Positions 44,839 to 54,232 of a stretch of DNA of 64,000 nt are shown here, piece after piece. Origin of the DNA: Streptomyces sp. NBC_01216. GTDB lineage: Bacteria; Actinomycetota; Actinomycetes; Streptomycetales; Streptomycetaceae. The notes below the pieces were generated by a model. It saw nothing but the letters and a program-made list of their open reading frames with translations, was not told where the DNA came from and made no database searches. The DNA lies in the NCBI RefSeq assembly GCF_035994945.1, contig NZ_CP108677.1, positions 868,001-932,000 of the forward strand, given 5' to 3'. Every line of letters begins with the position of its first letter. Within the stretch, counting starts at the first letter, position 1. The translations under genes and the position numbers were made by a program.

Positions 44839-45242
44839 GCCTTCCCCTCCCCGTCCCCCCGATTCGAACAGGCAAGTGACTCTAGCGACAGGTACACGCC
44901 AGTCGGTACGCCGGGGCGGTCCCAGGCTCTGAGAGCGAAGCGGCCTCGGAGCGGGCGGGCGCCGCGAGACCCGGGCAGGCCCCCGGACGGTGCCCGACCC
45001 GCGCGGTCGTGCACCGTGACCGGTCTCCCGCGCGCCACCAGGCGGGCGGTGACCAGGTGTTCGACCCGCTGCCCCGTCCCCCCGGTCGGACCGCGGCCGA
45101 TCCTCGACATGTGCACGGCGGCGTCCGTCATGCCCGTCACCCCTCCGGCCCGCCACCGACAGCACCCGGACCTTTTACAACGCCGGTGAGACAGCAATAC
45201 TGTTGCACCGACGGGCGACGCACGGGAAGCGAGGCATCTCAG
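44839..45242. other. divergent intergenic region upstream of the MerR gene
   Basis: About 400 bases. Several long frames cross it but have poor codon bias and no ribosome sites, so no gene is called. It holds the MerR promoter (see 45174-45203) and probably one for the leftward hypothetical. Confidence 0.5.
45174..45203 (+). promoter_or_regulatory. candidate promoter of the MerR gene
   Basis: TTTACA at 45174-45179 and TACTGT at 45198-45203 are 18 bases apart. GCAATACTGTTGC (45194-45206) is a small palindrome over the -10 region, as expected for a MerR-type operator. Confidence 0.5.
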
Positions 45243-46031
45243 ATGGCCACCGAGACCGAGGAGCAGCCACCGACGTTCACCGTCGACGAACTGGCCGCCC
45301 GTGCGGGCGTCACCGTGCGCACGGTCCGCTTCTACGGGACCCGGGGGCTGCTGCCACCGCCCGTGATCGGCCCCCGCAGGGTCGGCCACTACGGCTCCGA
45401 ACACCTCTCGCGCCTGGCCCTGATCGAGGAGCTCCAGCACCAGGGCATGACCCTGGCCGCGATCGAACGGTACCTGGGACAGCTGCCGCCCGACCTGAGC
45501 GCCCAGGATCTGGCCATCCACCGGGCGCTGGTCGCCTCCTGGGCTCCCGAGTCGGCCGAGGAGACCACCCGCCGCGAGCTGGAGCGGCGGGCCGGACGTG
45601 CCCTGACCGACGAGGACGTGGACCGTCTCGCGGCGATGGGCGTGCTGGACCGGGGCCCCGACCCGGAGGTCTTCCGGCTCGACGGCACGCTGTTGCGGCT
45701 GGGCGTGGAGCTGCTCGACGTGCCCATCCCGCACGAGACGATCCTCGCCTCCCGCACGGTCCTCCTGGAGCACGCCCGCGCGGCGGCTCAGGAACTGTCG
45801 CGGCTGTTCCGGGAGGAGGTGTGGAACCCCTACCGGGAGCGGGAGGCCGACGCCGATCACGTGGCGGCGATGCGGTCCCTGTCGGCGCACATGCAGCCGA
45901 TGGTCGTGCAGTCCCTGGTGACCGCGTTCCAGCGGTCCCTCCGGGAGGAGCTGCGGGCGGCGTTCGGCGCCGGGACACCCACCGAGGCCCGCCCCACCGG
46001 GAGCACCGGCCGAGCGGTGCGCGGCGGGTAG
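45243..46031 (+). CDS. MerR-family transcriptional regulator
   Basis: 262 residues. The N-terminal winged helix is typical (FTVDELAARAGVTVRTVRFY, then RGLLPPPVIGPRRVGHYGSE). The large C-terminal part (about 90-262) is helical, including RLFREEVWNPYREREAD, and carries no obvious metal-binding cysteines. It points at the end of the beta-oxidation operon (convergent, with a hairpin between). Control of that operon is possible but only inferred from proximity. Confidence 0.88.
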   Translation: MATETEEQPPTFTVDELAARAGVTVRTVRFYGTRGLLPPPVIGPRRVGHYGSEHLSRLALIEELQHQGMTLAAIERYLGQLPPDLSAQDLAIHRALVASWAPESAEETTRRELERRAGRALTDEDVDRLAAMGVLDRGPDPEVFRLDGTLLRLGVELLDVPIPHETILASRTVLLEHARAAAQELSRLFREEVWNPYREREADADHVAAMRSLSAHMQPMVVQSLVTAFQRSLREELRAAFGAGTPTEARPTGSTGRAVRGG

Positions 46032-46044
46032 CGCCGCGTGCCCC

Positions 46045-46083
46045 GTCGCACCGTCCGGCCGGAGGGCCGGGAGGCGGTGCGAC
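46045..46083. terminator. bidirectional hairpin between MerR and fadB-like genes
   Basis: GTCGCACCG pairs with CGGTGCGAC, with an inner CCGGCC/GGCCGG stem, in the 97-base convergent gap. Confidence 0.7.
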
Positions 46084-46128
46084 GCGACGACGCGGGCCGG
46101 CGGGACGTCCGGCGCCGTGCGTCAGGTG

Positions 46129-48303
46129 TCAGGCGTCGCGGAAGACCTCGCCGCGCTCGGCCTTCGCGACCAGCAGGGCCGGCGGAGCGAAGCGGTCGCC
46201 GTACCGCTCGGCCAGTTCGCGCGCCCGCGCCACGAAGCCGGGCAGGCCGCCCTCGTACCCGTTGATGTACTGCAGCACGCCGCCGGTCCAGGCAGGGAAG
46301 CCGATGCCCATGACGGAGCCGATGTTGGCGTCGGCGACCGAGGTGAGGACGTTCTCCTCCAGGCAGCGCACGGAGTCCAGCGCCTCGGAGAAGAGCATCC
46401 GCTCCTTCATGTCCCGGAAGGGGATCGTCACGTCGGCACGCGTGAAGTGTGCGCGCAGGCCCGGCCAGAGGCCCACCCGCTTGCCGTCCTCGCCGTACTC
46501 GTAGAAGCCGCCGCCACCGCTGCGGCCGGGCCGGCCGAACTCGTCGACCATGCGGTCGATCACCGCGTCCGAGGGGTGCCCGGTCCAGGTGCCGCCCGAC
46601 TCCTCGACCGCGCGCCGGGTCTCGTCGCGGATCTTGCGGGGCAGTGTGAGCGTCAGCTCGTCCATCAGCGACAGCACCTTGGCCGGGTAGCCGGCCTGGG
46701 CCGCCGCCTGCTCGACGGAGGCCGGGTCGGCGCCCTCGCCGACCATCGCGACGCCCTCGTTGATGAACTGGCCGATCACGCGGGAGGTGAAGAAGCCGCG
46801 TGAGTCGTTGACCACGATCGGCGTCTTGTCGATCTGCCGCACGAGGTCGAAGGCGCGGGCGAGCGCCTCGGGACCGGTCCGCTCCCCCTTGATGATCTCG
46901 ACCAGCGGCATCTTGTCGACGGGCGAGAAGAAGTGCAGGCCGATGAAGTCCACGGGCCGGGAGACCCCTTCGGCGAGGACCGTGATGGGCAGCGTCGAGG
47001 TGTTGGAGCAGAGCAGCGCGTCCGGCTCGACGACGTCCTGGATCTCCTGGAACACCTTGTGCTTGAGGCCGGTGTCCTCGAAGACGGCCTCGATGACCGC
47101 GTCGCAGCCGGCCAGGTCGGCCGGATCGGCGGTCGGCGTGATCCGGGCGAGCAGCGCGTCGCGCCGGGCCTCGGTGGTGCGACCTCGGGCGAGAGCCTTG
47201 GCGAGCAGTTTCTCCGCGTACTCCTTGCCGCGCGCGGCGGCCTCCGCCGAGACGTCCTTGAGAACGACCTCGATGCCCGCGCGGGCGCAGGAGTAGGCGA
47301 TGCCCGCGCCCATCATGCCCGCGCCGAGCACGGCGACCTTGCGGACCGGCCGGGGTTCGACACCCCGGGGCCGGTTGGCGCCGGAGTTGACGGCCTGGAG
47401 GTCGAAGAAGAACGCCTGGATCATGTTCTTCGCGGTCTGGCCGGTGACCAGCTCGGTGAAGTAGCGGGCCTCGATGGTCAGCGCGGTCTCGAAGTCGACC
47501 TGTGCGCCCTCGACGGCGCACGCCAGAATGTTGCGCGGCGCGGGGTAGGGGGCTCCGTTCAGCTGCTTCCTCAGGTTGGCGGGGAAGGCCGGGAGGTCGG
47601 CCGCGAACCGTGGGTTGGCGGGGGTACCACCGGGGATCTTGTAGCCCTTGACGTCCCAGGGCTGCCGCGACTCGGGGTGGGCGTCGATGAACGCGCGCGC
47701 CTTGGCCATCAACTCCTCGGGCGTGGCGGCCACTTCGTGGACCAGGCCGTTCTCGAGCGCCCGCCGCGGCGAGTACCGGTTGCCCTGGAGGAGGACCTTC
47801 AGCAGCGCGTCGGCGATGCCCATGAGCCGTACGGTGCGGGTGACGCCGCCGCCCGCCGGAAGCAGACCGAGGGTGACCTCGGGCAGGCCGATCCGGGAGC
47901 CCGGCGCGTCGAGGGCGACGCGGTGGTGGGAGGCCAGGGCGATCTCGTATCCGCCGCCGAGCGCCGCGCCGTTGACGGCGGCGACGACCGGCTTGCCGAT
48001 CGTCTCGATGGCCCGCAACGATGCCTTGATGGCCGTGCCGGTGTCGAAGACCTGCTGGGCCTGCTCGGGCCCGACCCTCATCATGTCCTTGAGGTCGCCG
48101 CCCGCGAAGAAGGTCTTCTTGGCGGAGGTGTAGATGATGCCGCGGATGGAGTCCCGCTCGGCCACGACGCGCTCGGCGACCGCCGCGATGGACTCCCTGA
48201 ACGCCTGGTTCATCGTGTTCGCGGACTGGGTGGGGTCGTCGAGGACGAGGGTGACGATGCCGGTCTCGTCCTGCTCCCAGCGGATGGTGGTGCTCTCGGT
48301 CAT
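46129..48303 (-). CDS. FadB/FadJ-like multifunctional enoyl-CoA hydratase / 3-hydroxyacyl-CoA dehydrogenase
   Basis: 724 residues. The crotonase domain (about 1-200) keeps both oxyanion motifs (FFAGGDLKDM; ALGGGYEIALAS) and the catalytic glutamate in IGLPEVTLGLLPAGGG. The dehydrogenase domain follows from about 330, with NAD motif VAVLGAGMMGAGIAYSCA and HFFSPVDKMPLVEII. A C-terminal helical domain completes the family length. It is the last gene of a leftward operon, 38 bases after the thiolase. Carries out steps two and three of beta-oxidation. Confidence 0.95.
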   Translation of the reverse strand: MTESTTIRWEQDETGIVTLVLDDPTQSANTMNQAFRESIAAVAERVVAERDSIRGIIYTSAKKTFFAGGDLKDMMRVGPEQAQQVFDTGTAIKASLRAIETIGKPVVAAVNGAALGGGYEIALASHHRVALDAPGSRIGLPEVTLGLLPAGGGVTRTVRLMGIADALLKVLLQGNRYSPRRALENGLVHEVAATPEELMAKARAFIDAHPESRQPWDVKGYKIPGGTPANPRFAADLPAFPANLRKQLNGAPYPAPRNILACAVEGAQVDFETALTIEARYFTELVTGQTAKNMIQAFFFDLQAVNSGANRPRGVEPRPVRKVAVLGAGMMGAGIAYSCARAGIEVVLKDVSAEAAARGKEYAEKLLAKALARGRTTEARRDALLARITPTADPADLAGCDAVIEAVFEDTGLKHKVFQEIQDVVEPDALLCSNTSTLPITVLAEGVSRPVDFIGLHFFSPVDKMPLVEIIKGERTGPEALARAFDLVRQIDKTPIVVNDSRGFFTSRVIGQFINEGVAMVGEGADPASVEQAAAQAGYPAKVLSLMDELTLTLPRKIRDETRRAVEESGGTWTGHPSDAVIDRMVDEFGRPGRSGGGGFYEYGEDGKRVGLWPGLRAHFTRADVTIPFRDMKERMLFSEALDSVRCLEENVLTSVADANIGSVMGIGFPAWTGGVLQYINGYEGGLPGFVARARELAERYGDRFAPPALLVAKAERGEVFRDA

Positions 48304-48341
48304 GGCGATGTCTCCGAAGAAGGGAAGGGAGGGAGGGACGG

Positions 48342-49559
48342 TCAGACGCGTTCGACGATCGTGGCGATGCCCATGCCGCCGCCGACACACAGCGTGGCCA
48401 GGCCGTAGCGCTTGTCCTGGCGCTCCAGCTCGTCGATCAGGGTGCCGAGGATCATCGCTCCGGTGGCGCCGAGCGGGTGGCCCAGGGCGATCGCGCCGCC
48501 GTTGACGTTGACCTTCTCCAGGCTGATGTCCATGTCCCTGACGAAGCGGAGCACGACGCCGGCGAACGCCTCGTTGATCTCGACCAGGTCGATGTCGTCC
48601 ATCGTGAGCCCGGCCTTGGCCAGGGCCTTGCGGGTCGCGGGCGCCGGGCCGGTGAGCATGATGGTCGGCTCGGAGCCGGAGACGGCCGCGGCCACGATGC
48701 GGGCGCGGGGGGCGAGTCCGTAGCGGGCGCCGACCTCCCGGGAGCCGATGGCGACGAGCGAGGCGCCGTCGACGATGCCGGAGGAGTTGCCGGCGTGGTG
48801 GACGTGGTCGATCCTCTCCACCCAGTGGTACTTCTGGAGCGCGACCGCGTCGAAGCCGCCCAGGTCGCCGATCGCGGCGAAGGAGGGCTTGAGGGAGGCG
48901 AGCGAGTCCGCGGTGGTGCCCGGCCGCATGTGCTCGTCGTGGTCGAGGACGAGCAGGCCGCTGCGCCGGTCGGTGACCGGGACGACGGAGCGGTCGAAGC
49001 GGCCGTCCTTCCAGGCGGCGGCGGCCCGCTCCTGGGAGAGCGCGGCGTACTCGTCGACATCGCGGCGGGTGAAGCCCTCGATGGTGGCGATGAGGTCCGC
49101 GCCGATGCCCTGGGGGACGAACCCGGTCTCGTAGTTGGTCATCGGGTCGGCGAACCAGGCGCCGCCGTCCGAAGCCATCGGGACCCGTGACATGGACTCG
49201 ACACCGCCCGCGAGGACGAGATCCTCCCAGCCGGAGCGGACCTTCATGGCGGCCATGTTGACGGCTTCCAGCCCGGAGGCACAGAACCGGTTCTCCTGTA
49301 CGCCGGCGACGGTGTCGGGCAGCCCGGCGGCGATGGCGGCGATCCGGGCGATGTCGGAGCCCTGGTCGCCGACCGGGCCGACGACGCCGAGGACGATGTC
49401 GTCGACGGCGGCCGGGTCGAGGGTGGGGAAGCGGCGCCGGATCTCGTCGATCAGGCCGACGACCAGGTCGATGGGCTTGGTGCCGTGCAGGGCGCCGTTG
49501 GCCTTGCCGCGCCCGCGCGGGGTGCGGATCGCGTCGTACACGTACGCTTCGGTGCTCAC
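48342..49559 (-). CDS. acetyl-CoA acyltransferase (thiolase)
   Basis: 405 residues. The acyl-enzyme cysteine is in [16 protein letters not shown], the histidine in [12 protein letters not shown], and the second catalytic cysteine in [10 protein letters not shown]. The GTG start at 49559 has AAAGG upstream. Performs the last step of beta-oxidation with the FadB-like protein next to it. Confidence 0.95.
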   Translation of the reverse strand: MSTEAYVYDAIRTPRGRGKANGALHGTKPIDLVVGLIDEIRRRFPTLDPAAVDDIVLGVVGPVGDQGSDIARIAAIAAGLPDTVAGVQENRFCASGLEAVNMAAMKVRSGWEDLVLAGGVESMSRVPMASDGGAWFADPMTNYETGFVPQGIGADLIATIEGFTRRDVDEYAALSQERAAAAWKDGRFDRSVVPVTDRRSGLLVLDHDEHMRPGTTADSLASLKPSFAAIGDLGGFDAVALQKYHWVERIDHVHHAGNSSGIVDGASLVAIGSREVGARYGLAPRARIVAAAVSGSEPTIMLTGPAPATRKALAKAGLTMDDIDLVEINEAFAGVVLRFVRDMDISLEKVNVNGGAIALGHPLGATGAMILGTLIDELERQDKRYGLATLCVGGGMGIATIVERV

Positions 49560-49614
49560 GGGAAGCCTTTCGGGAGGAACGGGAGGTGCGTGCGGGTGGG
49601 TGGCCGGGCGGGTC

Positions 49615-50757
49615 TCAGCCGAGCAGGGAACGGCCGATGATCTCCTTCATGATCTCGGTCGTGCCGCCGTAGATGGTCTGGATACGGCCGTCGGTGAAGG
49701 CGCGCGCCACCGGGAACTCGGCCATGTAGCCGTATCCGCCGTGCAGCTGCAGGCAGCGGTCGGCGACCCGCTTCTGGAGTTCGGTAGCCCACCACTTGGC
49801 CATCGAGGCGTGCACCGCGTCGAGCCGTCCGTCCGCGTGGTCGGCGATGCACCGGTCGAGGAAGGCACGGGTGACGGCGCACTCGGTGGCCATCTCCGCG
49901 ATCTCGAAGCGGATGTGCTGGAGCTTGGCCAGCGGACGGCCGAATGCCTCGCGCTCCTTGACGTGGCGGGTGGTGATCTCCAGCAGGTGCTCCGCGGCGG
50001 CGATGCCGGCCACGGCGATGGCCATCCGTTCCTGGGCGAGGTTGGTCATCAGGTGGACGAAGGCGCCGTGGAGCTCGCCGAGCAGGTTCTCCTTGGGTAC
50101 GCGGACGTCGTGGAAGAACAGCTCGGCGGTGTCCTGGGACTTCTGTCCGATCTTGTCGAGGTTCCGGCCGCGCTCGAAGCCCTCCATGCCGCGCTCCACC
50201 ACGAGGAGTGACAGTCCGTGCGCCCCACCCTCGGGTGTCGTCCTCGCGACGACGATCACCAGGTCGGCGAGGATGCCGTTGGAGATGAAGGTCTTGGAGC
50301 CGTTGAGGACCCAGTGGTCGCCCCGGTCCTCGGCGCTCGTCCGGATGCCCTGGAGGTCCGAGCCGGCGCCCGGCTCGGTCATCGCGATGGCGGTGATCAG
50401 CTCGCCCGAGCAGAAGCCGGGCAGCCAGCGCCGCCGCTGTTCCTCGGTGGCCAGCGAGGTGAGGTACGGGCCGATGATGTCGTTGTGCAGTCCGAGCGCG
50501 ATACCGGGGGCGCCGGCCCGGGTGAACTCCTCGGCGAGGACGGCGCTGTAGCGGAAGTCGGCGTTCCCGCCACCGCCGTACTCCTCGTCGACGGCCAGTC
50601 CCAGCAGTCCCTGGCGTCCGGCGGCGCGCCACGCGTCGCGGGCGACGATGCCGTCCTTCTCCCACTGCGCGTAGTGCGGCAGGACCTCCTTGGCGAGGAA
50701 CGTCCGGACGGTCTCGCGGAACGCCTCGTGGTCTGCGGTGTAGAGCTGACGCTTCAT
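49615..50757 (-). CDS. acyl-CoA dehydrogenase, long/branched-chain type
   Basis: 380 residues. The FAD and substrate motifs are [14 protein letters not shown] and [14 protein letters not shown]. The C-terminal motif reads [15 protein letters not shown]: the glutamate of short/medium-chain enzymes (YEGT) is glycine. As in long-chain and isovaleryl-CoA enzymes, the base is probably the glutamate in [20 protein letters not shown]. That fits branched substrates and the racemase gene upstream, which its start overlaps (ATGA). Confidence 0.94.
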   Translation of the reverse strand: MKRQLYTADHEAFRETVRTFLAKEVLPHYAQWEKDGIVARDAWRAAGRQGLLGLAVDEEYGGGGNADFRYSAVLAEEFTRAGAPGIALGLHNDIIGPYLTSLATEEQRRRWLPGFCSGELITAIAMTEPGAGSDLQGIRTSAEDRGDHWVLNGSKTFISNGILADLVIVVARTTPEGGAHGLSLLVVERGMEGFERGRNLDKIGQKSQDTAELFFHDVRVPKENLLGELHGAFVHLMTNLAQERMAIAVAGIAAAEHLLEITTRHVKEREAFGRPLAKLQHIRFEIAEMATECAVTRAFLDRCIADHADGRLDAVHASMAKWWATELQKRVADRCLQLHGGYGYMAEFPVARAFTDGRIQTIYGGTTEIMKEIIGRSLLG

Positions 50758-51914
50758 GCCTGCGGCTCCTGCGGTGCCTCGGTGCGGGTGGTCAGGGCGG
50801 GGACGGCCCAGTCACGGGCCACGTCGGCGGTGTCGGCGCCGGGCAGGGCCGGGCCGCCGCGGACGGTCGCGGGGGTGGCGGAGAAGCGGGGCGCGGGCGC
50901 GGGCTGGGTGAGGCCGCCGTGCTCGACGAAGGTGCCGCGGGCGGCGAGGTGCGGATGGGCCGGCGCCTCGCGCGGCGAGAGGACCGGCGCCACGCAGGCG
51001 TCGGTCCCGGCGAACACCTCGGTCCACTCCTCGCCGGTGCGGGTGCGGAAACGCTCCGCGACGACGGCCCGCAGCTCGTCCCAGCGGCCGGCGTCCCCTC
51101 GCGGGGGGACGGTGTCCTCGATGCCGAGCAGGCGCACGAACTCGTCGTAGAACGGCTGCTCCAGGGCGCCGACGGCCATGTGCCGGCCGTCGGAGGTCTC
51201 GTAGGTCCCGTAGAAGGGACAGCCGCCGTCGAGCAGGTTGACGCCCCGGCGGTCCTGCCAGCCGCCGGCCGCCAGCATGCCGTGGATCATCGTGGCCAGA
51301 TGGGCGGCGCCGTCCACGATCGCCGCGTCGACGACCTGGCCCTCGCCGTGTTCGCGGGCGTGCCGGAGCGCGGCCAGGACTCCGACCACGAGGTAGAGGG
51401 AGCCGCCCGCGTAGTCGCCGACGAGGTTGGCGGGCACGGTGGGCGGACCGTCGGGGTCGGGGCCGATGAGGGAGAGCGTCCCGGTGACGGCGATGTACGC
51501 GATGTCGTGTCCCGCGGTGGCCGCCAGCGGCCCGTCCTGGCCCCAGCCGGTCATCCGGCCGTAGACCAGTCGCGGGTTGCGGGCGTGGCAGGCGTCGGCT
51601 CCGACTCCGAGACGTTCGGCCACGCCGGGCCGGTATCCCTCGATGAGGATGTCGGCCCGCTCGGCCAGCTCGAGCACGGTGGCGGGTCCGTCCGCGGCCT
51701 TGAGGTCGACGACCACCGAGCGCTTGTTGCGGTTGGTGAGGTCGAAGGCGGGGTCGATGCCGAGCCCCGGGCCTCCGGGGCGGTCGACCCGCACGACGTC
51801 GGCGCCGAGGTCGGCGAGGAGCATGGCGGCGAAAGGACCGGGACCGATACCGGCCAGCTCGACCACGCGCACCCCGGAGAGCGGGCCGTTCCGGGCGTTC
51901 CGCGTCTCTGCCAT
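50754..51914 (-). CDS. alpha-methylacyl-CoA racemase (CaiB/BaiF CoA-transferase family)
   Basis: 386 residues. The N-terminus has VVELAGIGPGPFAAMLLADL and VRVDRPGG. Residues matching the racemase active site are the histidine in AGHDIAYIAVTG, the aspartate in GDYAGGSLY and the glutamate in GALEQPFYDEF. It epimerises 2-methyl-branched acyl-CoA so that beta-oxidation can proceed. First gene of the operon; GGGGG lies five bases before the ATG. Upstream is a pair of 12-bp direct repeats. Confidence 0.92.
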   Translation of the reverse strand: MAETRNARNGPLSGVRVVELAGIGPGPFAAMLLADLGADVVRVDRPGGPGLGIDPAFDLTNRNKRSVVVDLKAADGPATVLELAERADILIEGYRPGVAERLGVGADACHARNPRLVYGRMTGWGQDGPLAATAGHDIAYIAVTGTLSLIGPDPDGPPTVPANLVGDYAGGSLYLVVGVLAALRHAREHGEGQVVDAAIVDGAAHLATMIHGMLAAGGWQDRRGVNLLDGGCPFYGTYETSDGRHMAVGALEQPFYDEFVRLLGIEDTVPPRGDAGRWDELRAVVAERFRTRTGEEWTEVFAGTDACVAPVLSPREAPAHPHLAARGTFVEHGGLTQPAPAPRFSATPATVRGGPALPGADTADVARDWAVPALTTRTEAPQEPQA

Positions 51915-51934
51915 GAAGCCCCCAGCACTGTGTG

Positions 51935-51960
51935 ACACCAATGATGTAACACCGGTGATG
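51935..51960. promoter_or_regulatory. direct-repeat operator candidate for the beta-oxidation operon
   Basis: ACACCAATGATG and ACACCGGTGATG repeat with 14-base spacing, 20 bases upstream of the racemase start, in the divergent promoter region. Confidence 0.45.
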
Positions 51961-52014
51961 CTAGGAACGTGTTCCACTCCGCACAAGACCCCGGGCCGAG
52001 CAAGCGCTTGGAAA

Positions 52015-52042
52015 TTGTGCTTCCGGCGCGTTCCGCTAGGCT
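52015..52042 (+). promoter_or_regulatory. candidate promoter of the reductase gene
   Basis: TTGTGC (52015-52020) and TAGGCT (52037-52042) are 16 bases apart, 51 bases before the start codon. Confidence 0.45.
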
Positions 52043-52093
52043 CCGCCGACGACGAGCGCCCGGATGGCGGCGCGAGCGGAGGGGAGGGGCTGG

Positions 52094-53299
52094 ATGGAGA
52101 CAGGGGCCGGCACGGTACGGGACGGCGCGCAGCGGCCGTACGACCTGGTGCTCTTCGGTGCGACGGGGTTCGTGGGCGAGCTGACCGCGGAGTACCTCGC
52201 CGCGCACGCGCCGGACGGGTGCCGCTGGGCGCTCGCGGGGCGCAGTCGCGCGAAACTCGAGGCCTTGCGCGAACGGCTGGCGGCCCGCCGGCCGCACTGC
52301 GCGGATCTGCCGCTGGTGGTCGCCGACTCCGCCGACCGGGAGGCGATGCGCGAGCTCGCCGAGTCCGCCCGGGTCGTGGCGACGACGGTCGGCCCGTACG
52401 TCTGGTACGGCGAGGTCCTGCTGGCGGCGTGCGCGGAGGCGGGCACGGACTACGCGGACCTGACCGGCGAGACCGAGTTCATCGACCGGATGTACGTGCG
52501 GCATGACGGCCGGGCCCGGGAGACGGGGGCCCGGCTGGTGCACGCCTGCGGCTTCGACTCGGTCCCGCACGACCTGGGGGTGTACTTCACCGTCCGGCAG
52601 CTGCCGGAGGACGTACCACTGCGGATCGACGGCTTCGTGCGGGCCGGCGCCGTGTTCTCGGGCGGTACCTTCGCCTCCGCCCTGACCGCGATGGGACGTG
52701 GCCGGGAGGTGCTTCGGGCCGCCCGCGAACGGCGCCTGTACGAACCGCGGTTGGTCGGACGCCGCGCCGACGCTCCGTTCGCGGGGCCGCGGTTCAGCCC
52801 GCAGACGGGCACCTGGGCGCTGCCCCTGCCCACCCTCGACCCGCAGGTGGTGGCCCGGTCCGCGGCCGCGCTGGAGCGGTACGGCCCGGACTTCCGCTAC
52901 CGGCACTACGCCTCGGTCAAGACCCTCCCGATGGCGCTCGGTGGTGCCGCCCTCGTCGGTACGAGCCTGGTGGCGGCGCAACTGCCGCCGCTGCGGCGCT
53001 GGATGATGGACCGATACGAACCGGGTCAGGGACCGAGCGCCGCACGGCGCGCGCGAAGCTGGTTCTCGGTGCGCTTCGTCGGCGAGGGCGGCGGACGCCG
53101 GGTGTTCACCGAGGTCTCGGGTGGCGACCCGGGGTATGACGAGACGGCCAAGATGCTGGCGGAGTCGGCGCTCTGCCTCGCCTTCGATCCGCTGCCGAAG
53201 ACGGCCGGCCAGGTCACCACCGCGGTCGCCATGGGCGACGCGCTGCTCGGCCGGCTACGGGCGGCCGGCATCCGCTTCCGGGTGGCCGACGCACGCTGA
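52094..53299 (+). CDS. saccharopine dehydrogenase-like / trans-acting enoyl reductase family protein
   Basis: 401 residues. The NAD(P) motif is YDLVLFGATGFVGELTAEYL, followed by WALAGRSRAKLEAL. A central conserved stretch is CGFDSVPHDLGVYFTVRQL. This family includes the mycobacterial trans-acting enoyl reductase of lipid synthesis and saccharopine dehydrogenase-like oxidoreductases. A weak hydrophobic segment (GGAALVGTSLVAAQLPPL) lies near residue 290. GGAGG precedes ATG 52094; a longer frame from 52064 is less likely. Divergent from the racemase gene. Substrate unknown, probably lipid-related. Confidence 0.88.
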   Translation: METGAGTVRDGAQRPYDLVLFGATGFVGELTAEYLAAHAPDGCRWALAGRSRAKLEALRERLAARRPHCADLPLVVADSADREAMRELAESARVVATTVGPYVWYGEVLLAACAEAGTDYADLTGETEFIDRMYVRHDGRARETGARLVHACGFDSVPHDLGVYFTVRQLPEDVPLRIDGFVRAGAVFSGGTFASALTAMGRGREVLRAARERRLYEPRLVGRRADAPFAGPRFSPQTGTWALPLPTLDPQVVARSAAALERYGPDFRYRHYASVKTLPMALGGAALVGTSLVAAQLPPLRRWMMDRYEPGQGPSAARRARSWFSVRFVGEGGGRRVFTEVSGGDPGYDETAKMLAESALCLAFDPLPKTAGQVTTAVAMGDALLGRLRAAGIRFRVADAR

Positions 53300-53340
53300 C
53301 ACGGCTCCGGGCCGGAGCCTTTCCGGTGAGACCCGTCTCA

Positions 53341-53502
53341 GAGCCCGTCGGGTGGCCTCTGGCCGGGCGGTCACGCCCTGGCACGCACGCTGCCGGCGTT
53401 GCCGATGCCCTGGTACTCCGCTACAGCGGCATCCCGAAGCCTTGGAATCGCACGCACCAGACCGTGCCCGCCTGCCGATCGAAGGCCATCCGACAGGCGC
53501 TC
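53341..53502. repeat. dispersed TIR repeat, long copy 3 (about 162 bp)
   Basis: Left end GAGCCCGTCGGGTGG, right end CATCCGACAGGCGCTC. The interior shares a 42-base identical block with the copy at 54948-55111 (53410-53451 here). Located between convergent genes. No coding content supported. Confidence 0.8.
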
Positions 53503-53503
53503 A

Positions 53504-53557
53504 GAGCCCGTCGGATGACTTTCGACCGCCCGGTCGGAGGTCATCCGACAAGCGCTC
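53504..53557. repeat. dispersed TIR repeat, short copy 4
   Basis: GAGCCCGTCGGATGAC at the left and GTCATCCGACAAGCGCTC at the right form a long hairpin. It directly abuts copy 3 and overlaps the VOC-gene stop codon. Confidence 0.75.
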
Positions 53558-53939
53558 AGTGTGCCGCGTGGCGCACCAGGCAGAAGGGATGACCGGCCGG
53601 GTCCGCGTAGGTGCGCCACAGGCGGTCCTGGCCCCCGTCGTCGAGCTGCCAGGCCCCGAGCGCGAGCACCGCGTGGTGCGCGGCCTCCAGATCGGCGACC
53701 TGCACGTCCAGATGGAACTGCTGCTCGGGCGCTCCCCAGACCGGAGGGCGGTGGTCGGCGACGCCCTGGAAGGCGAGCACCGGCGCGCCCGCGGCGTCGT
53801 GGAGCGTGGCCCAGCCCTCGCCGAGCGCCCACCGGGAGTCCGGTCGGTTGATCTCGCCGCCCAGCAACCGCTGGTAGAAGCGGGCCAGTTCCGTCGCGTC
53901 GGGGCAGTCGAGGACGACACACTGCAGGGTGCCGATCAC
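53556..53939 (-). CDS. VOC-superfamily (glyoxalase-like) protein
   Basis: 127 residues forming a beta-alpha-beta-beta-beta pair typical of VOC proteins: VIGTLQCVVLDCPDATELARFY in the first half, FHLDVQVADLEAAHHAVLAL and DPAGHPFCLVRH in the second. The GTG at 53939 overlaps the stop of a 46-codon upstream frame (GTGA). The stop codon lies in a repeat copy, so the C-terminus may have been set by the repeat. Substrate unknown. Confidence 0.85.
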   Translation of the reverse strand: MIGTLQCVVLDCPDATELARFYQRLLGGEINRPDSRWALGEGWATLHDAAGAPVLAFQGVADHRPPVWGAPEQQFHLDVQVADLEAAHHAVLALGAWQLDDGGQDRLWRTYADPAGHPFCLVRHAAH

Positions 53940-54076
53940 GATGTGGCCACCATCCGGGCGACGACGGTGAGGCGTACGACAGGGAGCCCTTCCGGGGTGC
54001 GGGGGCCCGTGAGGAAGGGCATCGTGGTCGTGCCGCGCTCGACCGGTCGCGGCGGGGTGGGATCGGGGGTTGTCAT
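53936..54076 (-). CDS. possible 46-residue ORF coupled to the VOC gene
   Basis: Starts M-T-T-P-D-P-T-P-P-R-P and ends VVRLTVVARMVATS, its TGA overlapping the VOC GTG. Codons are mostly G/C-ended. No ribosome site or domain is seen. It could be a small coupled protein, or a misread N-terminal extension of the VOC gene. Confidence 0.35.
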   Translation of the reverse strand: MTTPDPTPPRPVERGTTTMPFLTGPRTPEGLPVVRLTVVARMVATS

Positions 54077-54232
54077 GCGCCCACTGTGCCGACCTTGATC
54101 GCCGCGGGACATCCGTACTCGTACTCACCTCGGCACCCGGGTGGTGGTCCGCGCCCTGAGCACGCGCGGACGCCGCCCTCGCGCCCGACGGCCGGCGAGA
54201 CGGGCACGGGCGGGTGGCAGGGGCGGGCCGGC

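Noticed and set aside
44745..45133. Minus-strand frame of about 129 codons upstream of the 44359-44838 gene
   Set aside because: No ribosome site or conserved features, poor codon bias, and it overlaps a better supported gene in another frame.
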